Shown piece by piece: positions 1 to 7,376 of a DNA stretch of 12,209 nucleotides (positions are counted from its first letter, which is position 1; each line of letters opens with the position of its first letter). The DNA comes from Larix sibirica. Its lineage: Eukaryota; Streptophyta; Pinopsida; Pinales; Pinaceae. Below the pieces are notes generated by a model that had not been told where the DNA came from, did not search any database, and saw nothing but the letters and a program-made list of their open reading frames with translations. The stretch lies in contig NWUY0300004377.1 in assembly GCA_004151065.3 (NCBI GenBank), positions 61,607 through 73,815 on the forward strand, given 5' to 3'. A program made the position numbers and the translations under genes.

Positions 1-250
1 TTTTTAAATAATTTTTAAATTTAAAAATATAAACCCTTCTCCACATAAATCCCAAGTGCACCCTCGAAATTGGTTATGTTTTGTAATGTTTGTCAAAAAA
101 ATAGTTATTAATTTGAATTTCTGAAAATTTAAAATTATATTTTCTATTTTTTCAAAAAAGAAAATCTATTTTCTCTAGTTAAGTACACTTAGGATTTGAC
201 ATAAATCCCGAGAGGGTTTAGATTTTTTAATTTAAAAATTATTTAAAAAA
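1..250. repeat. Imperfect inverted repeat, arms about 1-60 and 183-250
   Basis: The reverse complement of bases 1-60 aligns with 183-250. Both read roughly ACTTGGGATTT, then (with gaps) GGAGGGTTT, then AATTTAAAAATTATTT. The arms enclose about 120 bases of AT-rich sequence. The right arm recurs at about 2160-2235 as part of the GLR duplication, but no left arm is found near 1970-2040, so the duplication seems to start inside the loop. This could be the remnant of a MITE-like element or a chance inverted insertion. No target-site duplication could be defined because the left arm touches the window edge. Confidence 0.5.
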
Positions 251-1187
251 AAAATTTCCGAAATCTTACAAATCATGACACATATCACAGAAACATTAAA
301 TTTTTGTAATGCTTCAAAGATACCAATGGCATCATTCTCTGTAATAGATCCTTTGTTGTCTGCATAGTGCTACCCATATTTCATTTGTTTTCTGCATAGT
401 GATGTTGTCCAGGCCGATGCCATTGTAACGCTCGTTGAATCTACGCTGACAACGATTACGGCACCGACGTGTTTCCCTTCCTGACGGAATCTCTTAGTAA
501 TGTAGGATGCGCAATCGCTTACAAATTATCCATTCCAACGAATCTTAATAGCACTGCAGCAAGAGTGAAGCTTTCCGAGCTGAAGGACAATCAGAGCAGA
601 GTTTTTTTCGTTCACATGGCTATTCTCTTCTCAGAAGCTCAGAAAATGGATTATTACAGAGGGATTTAGCGCCCGTTTGGATGACTTGAACGAATCGGGC
701 ATCGCTTCCATGCAAGGCATTCTGGGAACCAAAACTTATATGCCAATCTCCAATCAGTCTCTTGATTTTGGTCGCAGGTGGAAGCCACGATTCATAGTGG
801 AGAATCCCAAGGAAGCAAAGAGGGCAGAGCTCAACATATATGGTAACTATGCCTACGATGCGGTTCAGATGATTGCTCGGGCTCTCCAAACTTTTCATAA
901 AGCTGTATTTATAAGTTAATTGGTGTTAATTTCTCACCATCGTCAAATAACACCAATGTGGCGTTCAATACACAGTTATGGAATCTTCCAGTTTTCCAAC
1001 AAGGGGAACAAATGCTACATCTACTAGGGAACTCCAATTTCAGAGGTTTTAGCAGGCAATTGCAGGTGATTGAAGGGGAGATTGCAGGAGCTACATATTA
1101 AATACTCAACGTCATAGGAAAAGGCCACCGCATAGTTGGGTACTGGAGAAAAGGAATTGGGATTTCTAATTCCTCACGGGACGGTCN
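72..1187 (+). repeat. Tandem segmental duplication, unit A
   Basis: This unit is homologous in the same orientation to about 2042-3118. The match starts in noncoding AT-rich DNA, where a stretch with AAAAAAATAGTTATTAATTT is shared at about 96 and 2073. It runs through the GLR coding remnant and ends abruptly at the single N (1187). The distance between equivalent positions is about 1.9-2.0 kb, varying because of indels. Because noncoding flank is included, this is a genomic duplication and not retroposition of a spliced mRNA. Confidence 0.85.
275..1187 (+). pseudogene. Glutamate receptor-like channel pseudogene, copy A (ANF domain only)
   Basis: Plant GLRs are ligand-gated cation channels of the plasma or internal membranes, usually about 850-950 residues long. 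This relic encodes part of the extracellular amino-terminal (ANF-receptor, LIVBP-like) domain. Reading in three successive frames one sees IPMASFSVIDPLLSA (family: VPLLSFAATDPTLS), a short YPYFI piece, ADNDYGTDVFPFL (family: DDDYGRNG), then the MQG, RRWK, YGNYAYD and IARALQ landmarks, and finally IGKGHRIVGYW. Breaks: TAG at 365-367 where copy B has CAG; a frame change near 440, where about nine codons of the GWxxVxAIY strand are also missing; a 15-nt deletion at 617/618 relative to copy B; a 26-nt frameshifting deletion at 650/651; a 17-nt insertion at 911-927 bringing TAA at 917-919; and TAA at 1099-1101 where copy B has GAA. There is no start codon, signal peptide, ligand-binding domain or channel. 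The family is certain from motif order; the GLR clade is not determined. Confidence 0.88.
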
Positions 1188-1341
1188 GTTCTTGATGAAT
1201 TAAAACATGTACATTTGATCAAGTTGAAAATCATCATCATGGAACAAGACAAGGATTAGAGCAAAGAAGCCATAAAATAGGTAGCAAAGGTATGTCAACA
1301 ACTCCACAATGATTGCTTGTACTATTAACCTCTTGAACTAA

Positions 1342-1518
1342 CCACCTAGTCCGATGCATTCACAGAGAGGATCGGGGTTGACATTTGACATTGATAGAGA
1401 AATTGATCCAAGTATGCTCACTGATGAATTACAATTCAAGAAGTTGTAAGATGATCGAGTGTCGAGGATTAAAGACTTACATGATCAGTGGAAGAAATTC
1501 CACGATGGAACAATTTAA
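1342..1518 (+). pseudogene. Degenerate short reading frame, family unknown
   Basis: Frame 1 from 1342 (after TAA 1339-1341) reads a charged, protein-like sequence containing GLTFDIDREIDPSMLTDE, then a TAA at 1447-1449, then RIKDLHDQWKKFHDG, ending at TAA 1516-1518. The composition (many D, E, K, H, few low-complexity residues) looks more like a decayed coding tail than the AT-rich noncoding DNA around it. The upstream part of the same frame has several stops. I do not recognise the family. The C-terminal end of a retrotransposon protein is a guess from the context (T-rich DNA and a TATA-like box follow). A chance frame is also possible. Confidence 0.35.
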
Positions 1519-1616
1519 TTTTGTTTGTTTATTTTTATTTTTTGTATATTATGTTGTAAAAGAAGCACGCAATTAAAATTTGGTTTACCTAATTTAGTTA
1601 TCCCTCGACTGGAAAC

Positions 1617-1624
1617 TATATAAG
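1617..1624 (+). promoter_or_regulatory. TATA-box-like motif
   Basis: TATATAAG lies in somewhat less AT-rich sequence (after CTGGAAAC) and is a good match to plant TATA boxes. About 25-50 bases downstream is a purine-rich stretch containing GAAAGAGGAGGGG. No gene starts downstream before GLR copy B, which lacks its 5' end. If functional at all, it may belong to a retroelement LTR. AT-rich DNA yields such motifs by chance. Confidence 0.2.
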
Positions 1625-2041
1625 ATATTTTTTTCTGAATATGAAAGAGGAGGGGTGCAGGCAATCCTTTCATCTTTTATTTTGTACACTATTGCATGAA
1701 TTGGGTGACAAAGGAAGTATGATGTAGTCCCTAGAAGTGATTTTTAATACGGAATGTTGCATATTCTTCTTCAATTTTCTAGGCGATAAGATGGATGTTT
1801 TGTTTTCATGTTAATGCAAGTTAGAATTATTTATTTCTTGCTTAGTATGAATGCATTACTCATCGCTTAGTCTTCCAGTGATTTATATTTAAGTTATAGA
1901 TTAATCTTAGCAATTAGTTGTTGATTTATATTATGTTTTTCGATATTTATCTAATGAATACTAGGAATTATTATTCCCTGACCATATATTTTTCATTTAA
2001 AAGTCAAATTCTTTTGGTTTGGTATTAATTTATAATTTTTA

Positions 2042-3118
2042 GGTTGTTTTTGTTATGCTTTTTAATGTTTCTCAAAAAAATAGTTATTAATTTGAATTTC
2101 TGAAAATTTAAAATTATATTTTTTATTTTTTCAAAAAAAAAAATTTCTCTATTGGTTAAGTAGACTTGGGATTTGACATAAATCCATGGAGGAGGGTTGA
2201 AATTTTCTAATTTAAAAATTATTTTAAAAAAATTCCAAGAAACATTAAAATTGTGTAATGCTTCGAAGGAACCAATGGTATCATTCTTTGTAACAGATCC
2301 TTTGCTGTCTGCACAGTGCTCCGCATAGTGACGTCGTCTAGTCCAATGCCATTGCTGCTTGTTGAATACTACAGTGTTGCCCTTCCTGACGGAATCTCTC
2401 AGTAATGTAGGATGCGCAATGGCTTACAGATTAGCCATTCCAACGAATCTTAATAGCACTGCCGCAAGAGCGAAGGTTTCCGAGCTGAAGGACAATCAGA
2501 GCAGAGTTTTCATCATTCACATGACTTCCGACCTGGGCACTATTCTCTTCTCACAAGCTCAGAAAATGGAGATGATGACGAAGGATTATGCGTGGATTAT
2601 TACAGAGGGATTTAGCGCCCGTCTGGACGACTTGAATGAATCGAGCATCGCTTCCATGCAAGGCGTTCTGGGAACCAGAACTTATATGCCAATCTCCAAT
2701 CAATCGCTTGATTTTGGTCATAGGTGGAAGCCATTGTTCATAGTGGAGAATCCAAAGGAAGTAAAGAGGGAAGAGCTCAACATATATGGTTAGTATGCCT
2801 ATGATGCGATACGGATGATTGCTCGGGCTCTCCAAACTTTTCATAAAGCTGTATTTAATTTCTCACCATCGTCAGATAACACCAATGTGTCCTTCAACAC
2901 ACAGTTATGGAATCTTCCAATTTTCCAACAAGGGGAACAAATGCTACAGCTGCTAGGGAACTCCAATTTTAGAGGTTTAAGTGGGAAATTGCAGGTGATT
3001 GAAGGGGAGATTGTAGGAGCTACATATGAAATACTCAACGTCATAGTAGGCAAAGGATACCGCACAGTAGGGTATTGGAGAAAAGGAATTGGGCTTTCTA
3101 ATTCCTCATGGGATGGTC
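2042..3118 (+). repeat. Tandem segmental duplication, unit B
   Basis: Counterpart of 72-1187 in the same orientation. Homology begins near the GGTTGTTTTTG at 2042 and includes the AT-rich stretch and the right arm of the inverted repeat. It continues through the ANF-domain coding remnant to TCATGGGATGGTCAG at about 3104-3118, where copy A breaks off. Sequence after 3118 (rest of copy B) has no partner in the window. Coding parts are more similar between units than noncoding parts, with several small indels. Confidence 0.85.
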
Positions 3119-3431
3119 AGCTTGAAAACATGACTTGGCCTGGAGGATTAATAAACATACCGCGCGGCTGGGCAATGCCTACAGTTACCAACAATCTTAG
3201 ATGAGAATCGCAGTTCCTCTTAAAGACGGATTCATCGAGTTCGTCCAGACACACAAAAATGCATCCGGCGACTGGGTAGTAGTCTCCCATGAGTCAGGTT
3301 TTGTAATTGAAATGTTTGACGCAGTTGTTAAAAACCTTCCATACAGTGTTCCATACGAATACATTCCTTACAGTTACAGATCAGAATTGTCGGGTTACTA
3401 TGATGATATAATAGAAAAAGTCTCCTCCAAG

Positions 3432-3530
3432 GTTAGTGGTTAACAAAATTGTTCCTTGTTTATGCACGAACATAACTGTGTTTTTAAAACTAGTATGATT
3501 TGGAGAGCTTCTTTTGAATGGCCTGATCAG
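3432..3530 (+). other. Predicted intron in GLR copy B (S1 lobe)
   Basis: Donor AAG|GTTAGT at 3431/3432 and acceptor GATCAG|GAATTC at 3530/3531 give a 99-base phase-0 intron. Splicing joins DDIIEKVSSK to EFDAVVGG, which matches the continuous family pattern (…ELIxxVYDAAVGD). The unspliced frame runs into a stop within a few codons (TAA 3441-3443). Confidence 0.75.
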
Positions 3531-3811
3531 GAATTCGATGCAGTGGTTGGGGGATTTACTATCCTTGCTAAGCGGAGTGAATTAGTAGATTTTAAGTAGT
3601 CGTATTTTGAATCGGGGCTGGTAATGGTGGTTCCAATAAAGGAATCCAATCCCAACGATGCTTGTACATTTATCCTTCCTTTTACACCAGGCATGTGGAG
3701 TACAACGAGCGCATTCTTTGTCTTTACCGGATTAGTTGTTTGGTTGCTGGAACACAAATTCAACGATGCTTTCAAAGGAAATCCCAAAGAACAAGTGACA
3801 ACCTTCCTATG

Positions 3812-3946
3812 GTAATACTCATATCCATTAAATCAATCAAATTATATTGATATCTTTCAATTTCCTTATGTTTTACTTTATTTTTAATTACATATAAAAA
3901 TTGTGAGAATTGTATTGATATCTTTGTTGGTTACTATTGTTTGCAG
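3812..3946 (+). other. Predicted intron in GLR copy B (between M1 and pore)
   Basis: Donor CTATG|GTAATA and acceptor TTTGCAG|GTTCTC, phase 2. Joining restores TGG and reads VTTFLW-FSFSTLFFSQ, the plant GLR pore signature. Intact splice signals here mean the copy arose from genomic DNA. Confidence 0.8.
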
Positions 3947-3978
3947 GTTCTCGTTCTCCACACTCTTTTTCTCTCAGA

Positions 3979-4055
3979 GTAAGTTTGTTATTTACCTTCA
4001 AATTCTGTGTTATTTAGTTTCAAATTTTGTACGTGATCCGCTGCTATTTTGTCAG
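3979..4055 (+). other. Possible third intron in GLR copy B
   Basis: Donor CTCAGA|GTAAGT is near consensus and acceptor TTTTGTCAG|AGTTTT is plausible. The 77-base phase-1 intron would give FFSQ-KFSKYNRVVV. That resembles the family's FFSxxEK-xxS-xx-R-x-VVxxW stretch before M2. It is short, and the sequence departs from GLR after PFVW, so the acceptor is less certain than the donor. Confidence 0.5.
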
Positions 4056-4138
4056 AGTTTTCCAAGTATAACAGAGTCGTAGTGCCCTTCGTGTGGGAGG
4101 AGAAGCCTGGTATTCCAAAGAAAAAAGATCTTCTTTGA

Positions 4139-4690
4139 TTGGTTATTATTGATCCATGATGGAAACGCACCTGCACAATATCCCACATTCTACTTATTTT
4201 TGCTGCTTAAATGTAAGGAAAAGAAACAGTACCTATTGTATTCCAAAGGAGCTTTGTACAATCTTCCTTTGACATAAAAAATAATATTATAAAGTCCATT
4301 TGTTCTGCACAACGCACAAACCTGAATTCAGAATCACTTGTCTCCAAGGTTTACACCGGAGTCATGGAATTTGGCTGGCATGGCTTGGTTTCCCCCATGT
4401 TTAGATTGGACTAATAACAAACGTGAATAACCCAAGTACATATCCCTTTTCTGTACAAGATGCAAAACATATATCTGGGTCGTCGAGCCTGTCGTAGTTG
4501 TCTTTTACACCTATACATCCAATCCTTCCAATCCTCGGCTTCAAACCCCTCGGCTTCAGATTACTTCCATTCACAAAAAAATGGATAGCTTATGTTGTCA
4601 AATTACTTCCATTGCTTCTACTGATGAACAAAGTTTTGTTACTTAAAATGGATCTATGAATTATTTTTCAAACTACAATACTCTTCTTAC
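4139..4690. other. Region without recognisable gene
   Basis: This lies between the end of GLR copy B and the terpene synthase exon. One frame just after 4131 reads on openly through DWLLLIHDGNAPAQYPTF but shows no known family. A search of the minus strand for the next terpene synthase exon (expected to begin after the donor at 4690) found nothing convincing. A short near-repeat (CCTCGGCTTCA at about 4532 and 4548) and pyrimidine-rich stretches are all that stand out. Confidence 0.5.
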
Positions 4691-5003
4691 CCTACTGCAC
4701 TTCCAAATTCTTAACATTCCATTTAGAGAGCTCAAACACGCAAGAAAGAGTGGCAAGCAAACGCTCAGAGAGAAGAAAGTGATCCTTCGTTCCCCATGAA
4801 CCATCTTTTAATTGGCATTTCAAAATCCAATCAAGTGTTTGAGGAAATTGCGGTTGACGTGAGCCATCAATGGCAGGGATCCTTGCCACCCATGCTGTGT
4901 CATAATTAGGAGATGGACTGACTAATTTCCCATCTCTGATCACTTTAAGCATAACATTAATTTCGTTAATAAGTGTTTGGGCACGTTCTATGTAACTGGA
5001 ACC
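4691..5003 (-). pseudogene. Diterpene synthase-like exon (N-terminal helical domain), isolated
   Basis: Plant diterpene synthases cyclise geranylgeranyl or copalyl diphosphate in plastids. This 313-base exon encodes about 104 residues: [15 protein letters not shown], then [42 protein letters not shown] and [15 protein letters not shown] and QxxDGSWG are the conserved N-terminal landmarks of the family, and the wording is closest to conifer abietadiene-type enzymes. On the minus strand it is preceded by a good acceptor (TCATTTCAG|GGTTCC, boundary 5004/5003) and followed by GTAAGAAG from 4690. The last codon before the donor region is TAG (4694-4692) where relatives have a K or Q codon in VQxG, so the exon looks nonsense-mutated. 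An alternative donor (GCA|GTAGGG) would remove the stop. No active-site exon (DxDD or DDxxD) was found on either side, so this is probably a relic. A functional gene with very long introns is less likely. Confidence 0.78.
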
Positions 5004-5640
5004 CTGAAATGACAAACAATACTTCATAAATGTGAGGATCGCATGAGATATATGAAATGCCGAAAAGAAAATTTTGAACAATGCGTTTTTTTAAGTCAAG
5101 ATTAATCGATTTTATTATAAAGAATACCATTAAGTGCTATAGAAATGAGCATCCCCTGTCTTTTAACTTGATTTGAACAATTACCTTATCATAACTTTTC
5201 GGAAAGAAATTACTTACAGTGCAAGACAATTTAATAGAAGTTCTAATGCATATATCTTCTATTTTCCCTTTGCGTAATGCATATATCTTATATTTTCCCT
5301 TTGCTTCATGCCATCTAGGAGCTCAAAAATTCTAATAAATGGTGTTTTTTCTGTCTTTCATATATCTCTCATCTTTCCATCTCGTGTGTTCCACCAATAC
5401 ACATTGCCATTGGCAGCTACTTCCAGCTTTCATCCTTGTTTTTTTCCAAGTCAAAGATAAGTATTGAAACACTTACAATTATTATGTGACATGTCTATGT
5501 GAGGACATATAGTGTCCACAGGGAACTATTAAAACATGTTGTATGCTAACAGTTTTGTGTTAAACCAAGGTCTGGGATATAGTTATTTGTGATTTGATCG
5601 ACCTCGTTGGTGTCATTTAACAGGTGTCTGGCTGAAGTAG
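5004..5640. other. Region upstream of the terpene synthase exon, no gene seen
   Basis: If the exon belonged to a complete gene, its 5' exons (transit peptide region) would lie here or further right on the minus strand. I found none that match. The reading frame directly upstream of the acceptor (5004-5081) is intron-like. Apart from the 31-base tandem repeat at 5244-5304 the sequence is plain AT-rich DNA, turning T+G-rich on the plus strand after about 5560. Confidence 0.5.
5244..5304 (+). repeat. Tandem duplication, 31-base unit, two copies
   Basis: TAATGCATATATCTTCTATT... begins at 5244 and again at 5275. The two units differ at one base (C against A at unit position 16). The near identity implies a recent local duplication. 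It has no coding context. Confidence 0.9.
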
Positions 5641-5655
5641 GTGTCTTGTGTTGTG

Positions 5656-6010
5656 TTTTGTTTGGATTCTGCTGTCATTTACAACGTCGTACGTGCCATT
5701 AATGCTTTAGGTTGCTTGCATTTACAATGCCATCGTTTGCAGGTACTTTAATGTGGCCGTAGCAGGTTGGTTGGCCATTGGATCTTATGCTGGTTGCAGT
5801 AGGATGGATAATATTTGCCTCCCACAGTCCAACTTATTCAACTTATTGTTCTTTTCTTTCATTGATGTTGTGGTTGTGTTCGTATTGTTATTTGGTTGAT
5901 GTCATGGTTGATGATGTGGTTGTCTTGTTTGGATTTCGTTGTCATCTACGACATTAGACGTTCCATTAACGCTCTCATCTGTTTGCATTTATTGTTCCAT
6001 TATTCGCATT
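5656..6010 (+). repeat. Diverged direct repeats, about 85-100 bases, copies near 5656-5740 and 5924-6010
   Basis: Both copies contain TTGTTTGGATT, a GTCAT(T/C)TAC step, (G/T)CCATTAA(T/C)GCT and a TTGCATTTA step in the same order and spacing, with many substitutions. A further weak partial copy may lie around 5593-5620. The whole stretch is rich in T and G on the plus strand. It could be part of a transposon terminal region or a decayed tandem array; nothing identifies it. Confidence 0.55.
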
Positions 6011-6138
6011 TAATCAGGGCATTGTTGAGTGGCTTCCTTGATTATCCATCCTGGTATTCAATCATCCCTGTGAATGAGTTATGTTCCAATTTTTGCGGCT
6101 GCAGTTGGAGCTTTGGTTTCTCCTGTCAGTGTTGTGAT

Positions 6139-6191
6139 CCAAGCTTGTGTTTCCTTAGCCTGTTTGTGTACCAAGCTTGGGTTTCCTTAGC
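6139..6191 (+). repeat. Short direct repeat, 21 bases, period 32
   Basis: CCAAGCTTGTGTTTCCTTAG at 6139 and CCAAGCTTGGGTTTCCTTAG at 6171, each followed by C, differ at one base. They are separated by 11 bases (CTGTTTGTGTA). A local slippage-type duplication. Confidence 0.85.
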
Positions 6192-6739
6192 TCTATGATT
6201 TTGGATAAACAGGAATGTTTGGAGCTCCATTGATAGACCATTGATTTTTTAATTGTTGAGGGGATTGGGTCTTCGACGAAGTGATTTTTGTGCATTGTCT
6301 TCGAGTTTGGGTGAATTCCATAGGAGCTTCAGCTCGTTCCCTTTGTGTTGTGGTTTAGTGTATGCATAGTTTTCGTTTGGTCTGGTTTCTTCCAGTTATG
6401 GGTTTGCGAGGGTTTCCAGGCTTGGTCAAGACACCTTTGTAGTTGTTGTTGTTGTGGGATTTGGGACTTCGGCAAGGTGAGTTCAGTATTGAATGTGTGA
6501 ATTGCGTTGGCTTTTTACATGGTTTGGTGCCTCATGGTTTGTGATGTTTTGGATTTTGAATGGAGCAAGTTATACAAAGGGAAGGAGAACCGTGTGGCTT
6601 TTGGAGAGGAGAAGATGATTGGCAAGTGTGAGATAAGTGCCCGATTATGTTTGTGGATTTTATGTGTCTCCGGCTTGTGTGCCTGGTATTGTATGCATTA
6701 TATAAGGGAATTGTATGTGCAATTTTCCAAATAATATAT

Positions 6740-7355
6740 GCCTGGAATTTGATTACTCACTCAGGGTTTCTGTGGAGATGGGGTTCTTGGGTGTAAAACG
6801 AACATTGTTCCTAATTGTTCTTGTGGGCAAAGACCCAATTTCTTTATTATTGCTTTCCTCCATCTGAATTTGGTCTTCATTGTATTATGCAGTTATTCCT
6901 ATCTCTAAAACATTGCCCCTAATTTTTCTTGTGGGAAGAGACCTGATTGCCTTGTTATTGTTTGCCTCCATCCAAATCTTTGACTGAATTTCGATCTCCA
7001 TTATACTATGTGGTTATTATTGTCTCCACTATAGCCACAGTTACTTTAATTAAACAGTTATTAAATTTTGCTTAGAAAATGTCATTAGAATTGTGAGACA
7101 GTGAGTGCCTAGAATTTGATTGCTCACTTAGGATTTATGTGGAGAAAGGGTTCTTTGGTGTAAACAAATCATTGCCCCTAATTGTTCTTGCGGGTAGAGA
7201 CCTGATTGCTTTGTTATTATTTTCCTATGTCTGAATCTTTGACTAAATTTCGGTCTTCATTGTATTAACCAGATATTTATGTCTCTAATGTAGCCACCGT
7301 TACTATAATTAGGTGGTTTTATTGCATGGAAAATGTCATTTGAATTGTGAGACTG
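6740..7355 (+). repeat. Diverged tandem repeat module, three copies
   Basis: The body module starts at 6803, 6911 and 7170 with CATTGnnCCTAATT, continues TTCTTG(T/C)GGG, AGACC, TTGTTATT, CCTCC(A)TC and TCTCCATTAT-like sequence, and ends in copies 2 and 3 with GTCATT(A/T)GAATTGTGAGAC. A leader (GCCTnGAATTTGATTnCTCACT) precedes copy 1 at 6740 and copy 3 at 7107 but not copy 2. Copy 1 lacks the tail. This arrangement suggests unequal exchange within an older array. No reading frame is conserved across the copies, so a noncoding origin is likely. Confidence 0.75.
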
Positions 7356-7376
7356 TTAATTCACAGCTATGGTGGA

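Larger units (their letters stand above)
1188..2041. other. Non-duplicated spacer between the two GLR relics
   Basis: About 850 bases with no counterpart in either duplication unit. It begins directly after N1187 and contains the small degenerate frame at 1342-1518, then T-rich DNA (1520-1560) and a TATATAAG motif at 1617-1624. From about 1730 to 2041 I see only AT-rich sequence with no coding signal. An inserted, decayed retroelement end is one possible origin, because coding-like sequence is followed by a T-rich tract and a TATA-like motif. I see no long terminal repeat pair, primer-binding site or recognisable polyprotein domain. Confidence 0.6.
2242..4138 (+). pseudogene. Glutamate receptor-like channel pseudogene, copy B (ANF domain to pore)
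   Basis: This is the longer GLR relic, frame 1 for most of its length. In order: SFFVTDPLLSAQ of the ANF domain (about 2281-2316); stops TAG/TGA at 2326-2331, where a 20-nt deletion relative to copy A removed YPYFI; then a clean frame 2359-3200 holding the rest of the ANF domain, broken only by TAG 2791-2793 (YG*YAYD). It ends with PRGWAMP, the usual entry to the ligand-binding domain. A net +2 shift at about 3199-3203 follows, then RIAVPLKDGF, GFVIEMFDAVVKNLPYSVPY (S1 lobe) and a phase-0 intron 3432-3530. Next come EFDAVVGG, LVDFK*SYFESGL (TAG 3597-3599 where the family has TQPY), helix M1 (WSTTSAFFVFTGLVVWLLEH) and intron 3812-3946. The pore motif FSFSTLFFSQ ends at 3978. A third intron 3979-4055 would join to KFSKYNRVVVPFVW, resembling the segment leading into M2. 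Missing: gene 5' end, M2-M4 and the S2 lobe. Clearly non-functional as a channel. Confidence 0.9.

Noticed and set aside
469-669. Treating the first open segment of copy A as an independent small gene
   Set aside because: Its 'start' is an internal GTG within the GLR frame, coding homology continues upstream to about 275, and it ends only because of the 26-nt deletion.
2551-3065. Minus-strand open frames opposite the GLR coding sequence
   Set aside because: They are shadows of the GLR codons on the other strand; the same antisense frame appears opposite copy A (620-898).
3988-4188. Minus-strand open frame of 66 codons
   Set aside because: Lies opposite the possible last GLR exon and intron and shows no motif.
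5358-5426. Minus-strand fragment reading VAANGNVYWWNTRDGKMR, faintly like a WW-type domain
   Set aside because: Only 23 codons between stops, no flanking exon signal, and not a match to the expected terpene synthase N-terminal exon; chance is likely.
5896-6198. Open frame of about 100 codons on the plus strand
   Set aside because: The translation is a W/C/L/F-rich product of T+G-rich DNA, has no family motif, and overlaps noncoding diverged repeats whose indels do not respect frame.
6507-6734. Open frame of about 75 codons on the plus strand
   Set aside because: No recognisable motif, same compositional bias as the repeat domain, and no start context or neighbouring exon.
6803-7355. CRISPR-like array or regularly spaced repeats
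   Set aside because: The copies are long, diverged and irregularly spaced, with no repeat-spacer pattern, in a plant nuclear context.
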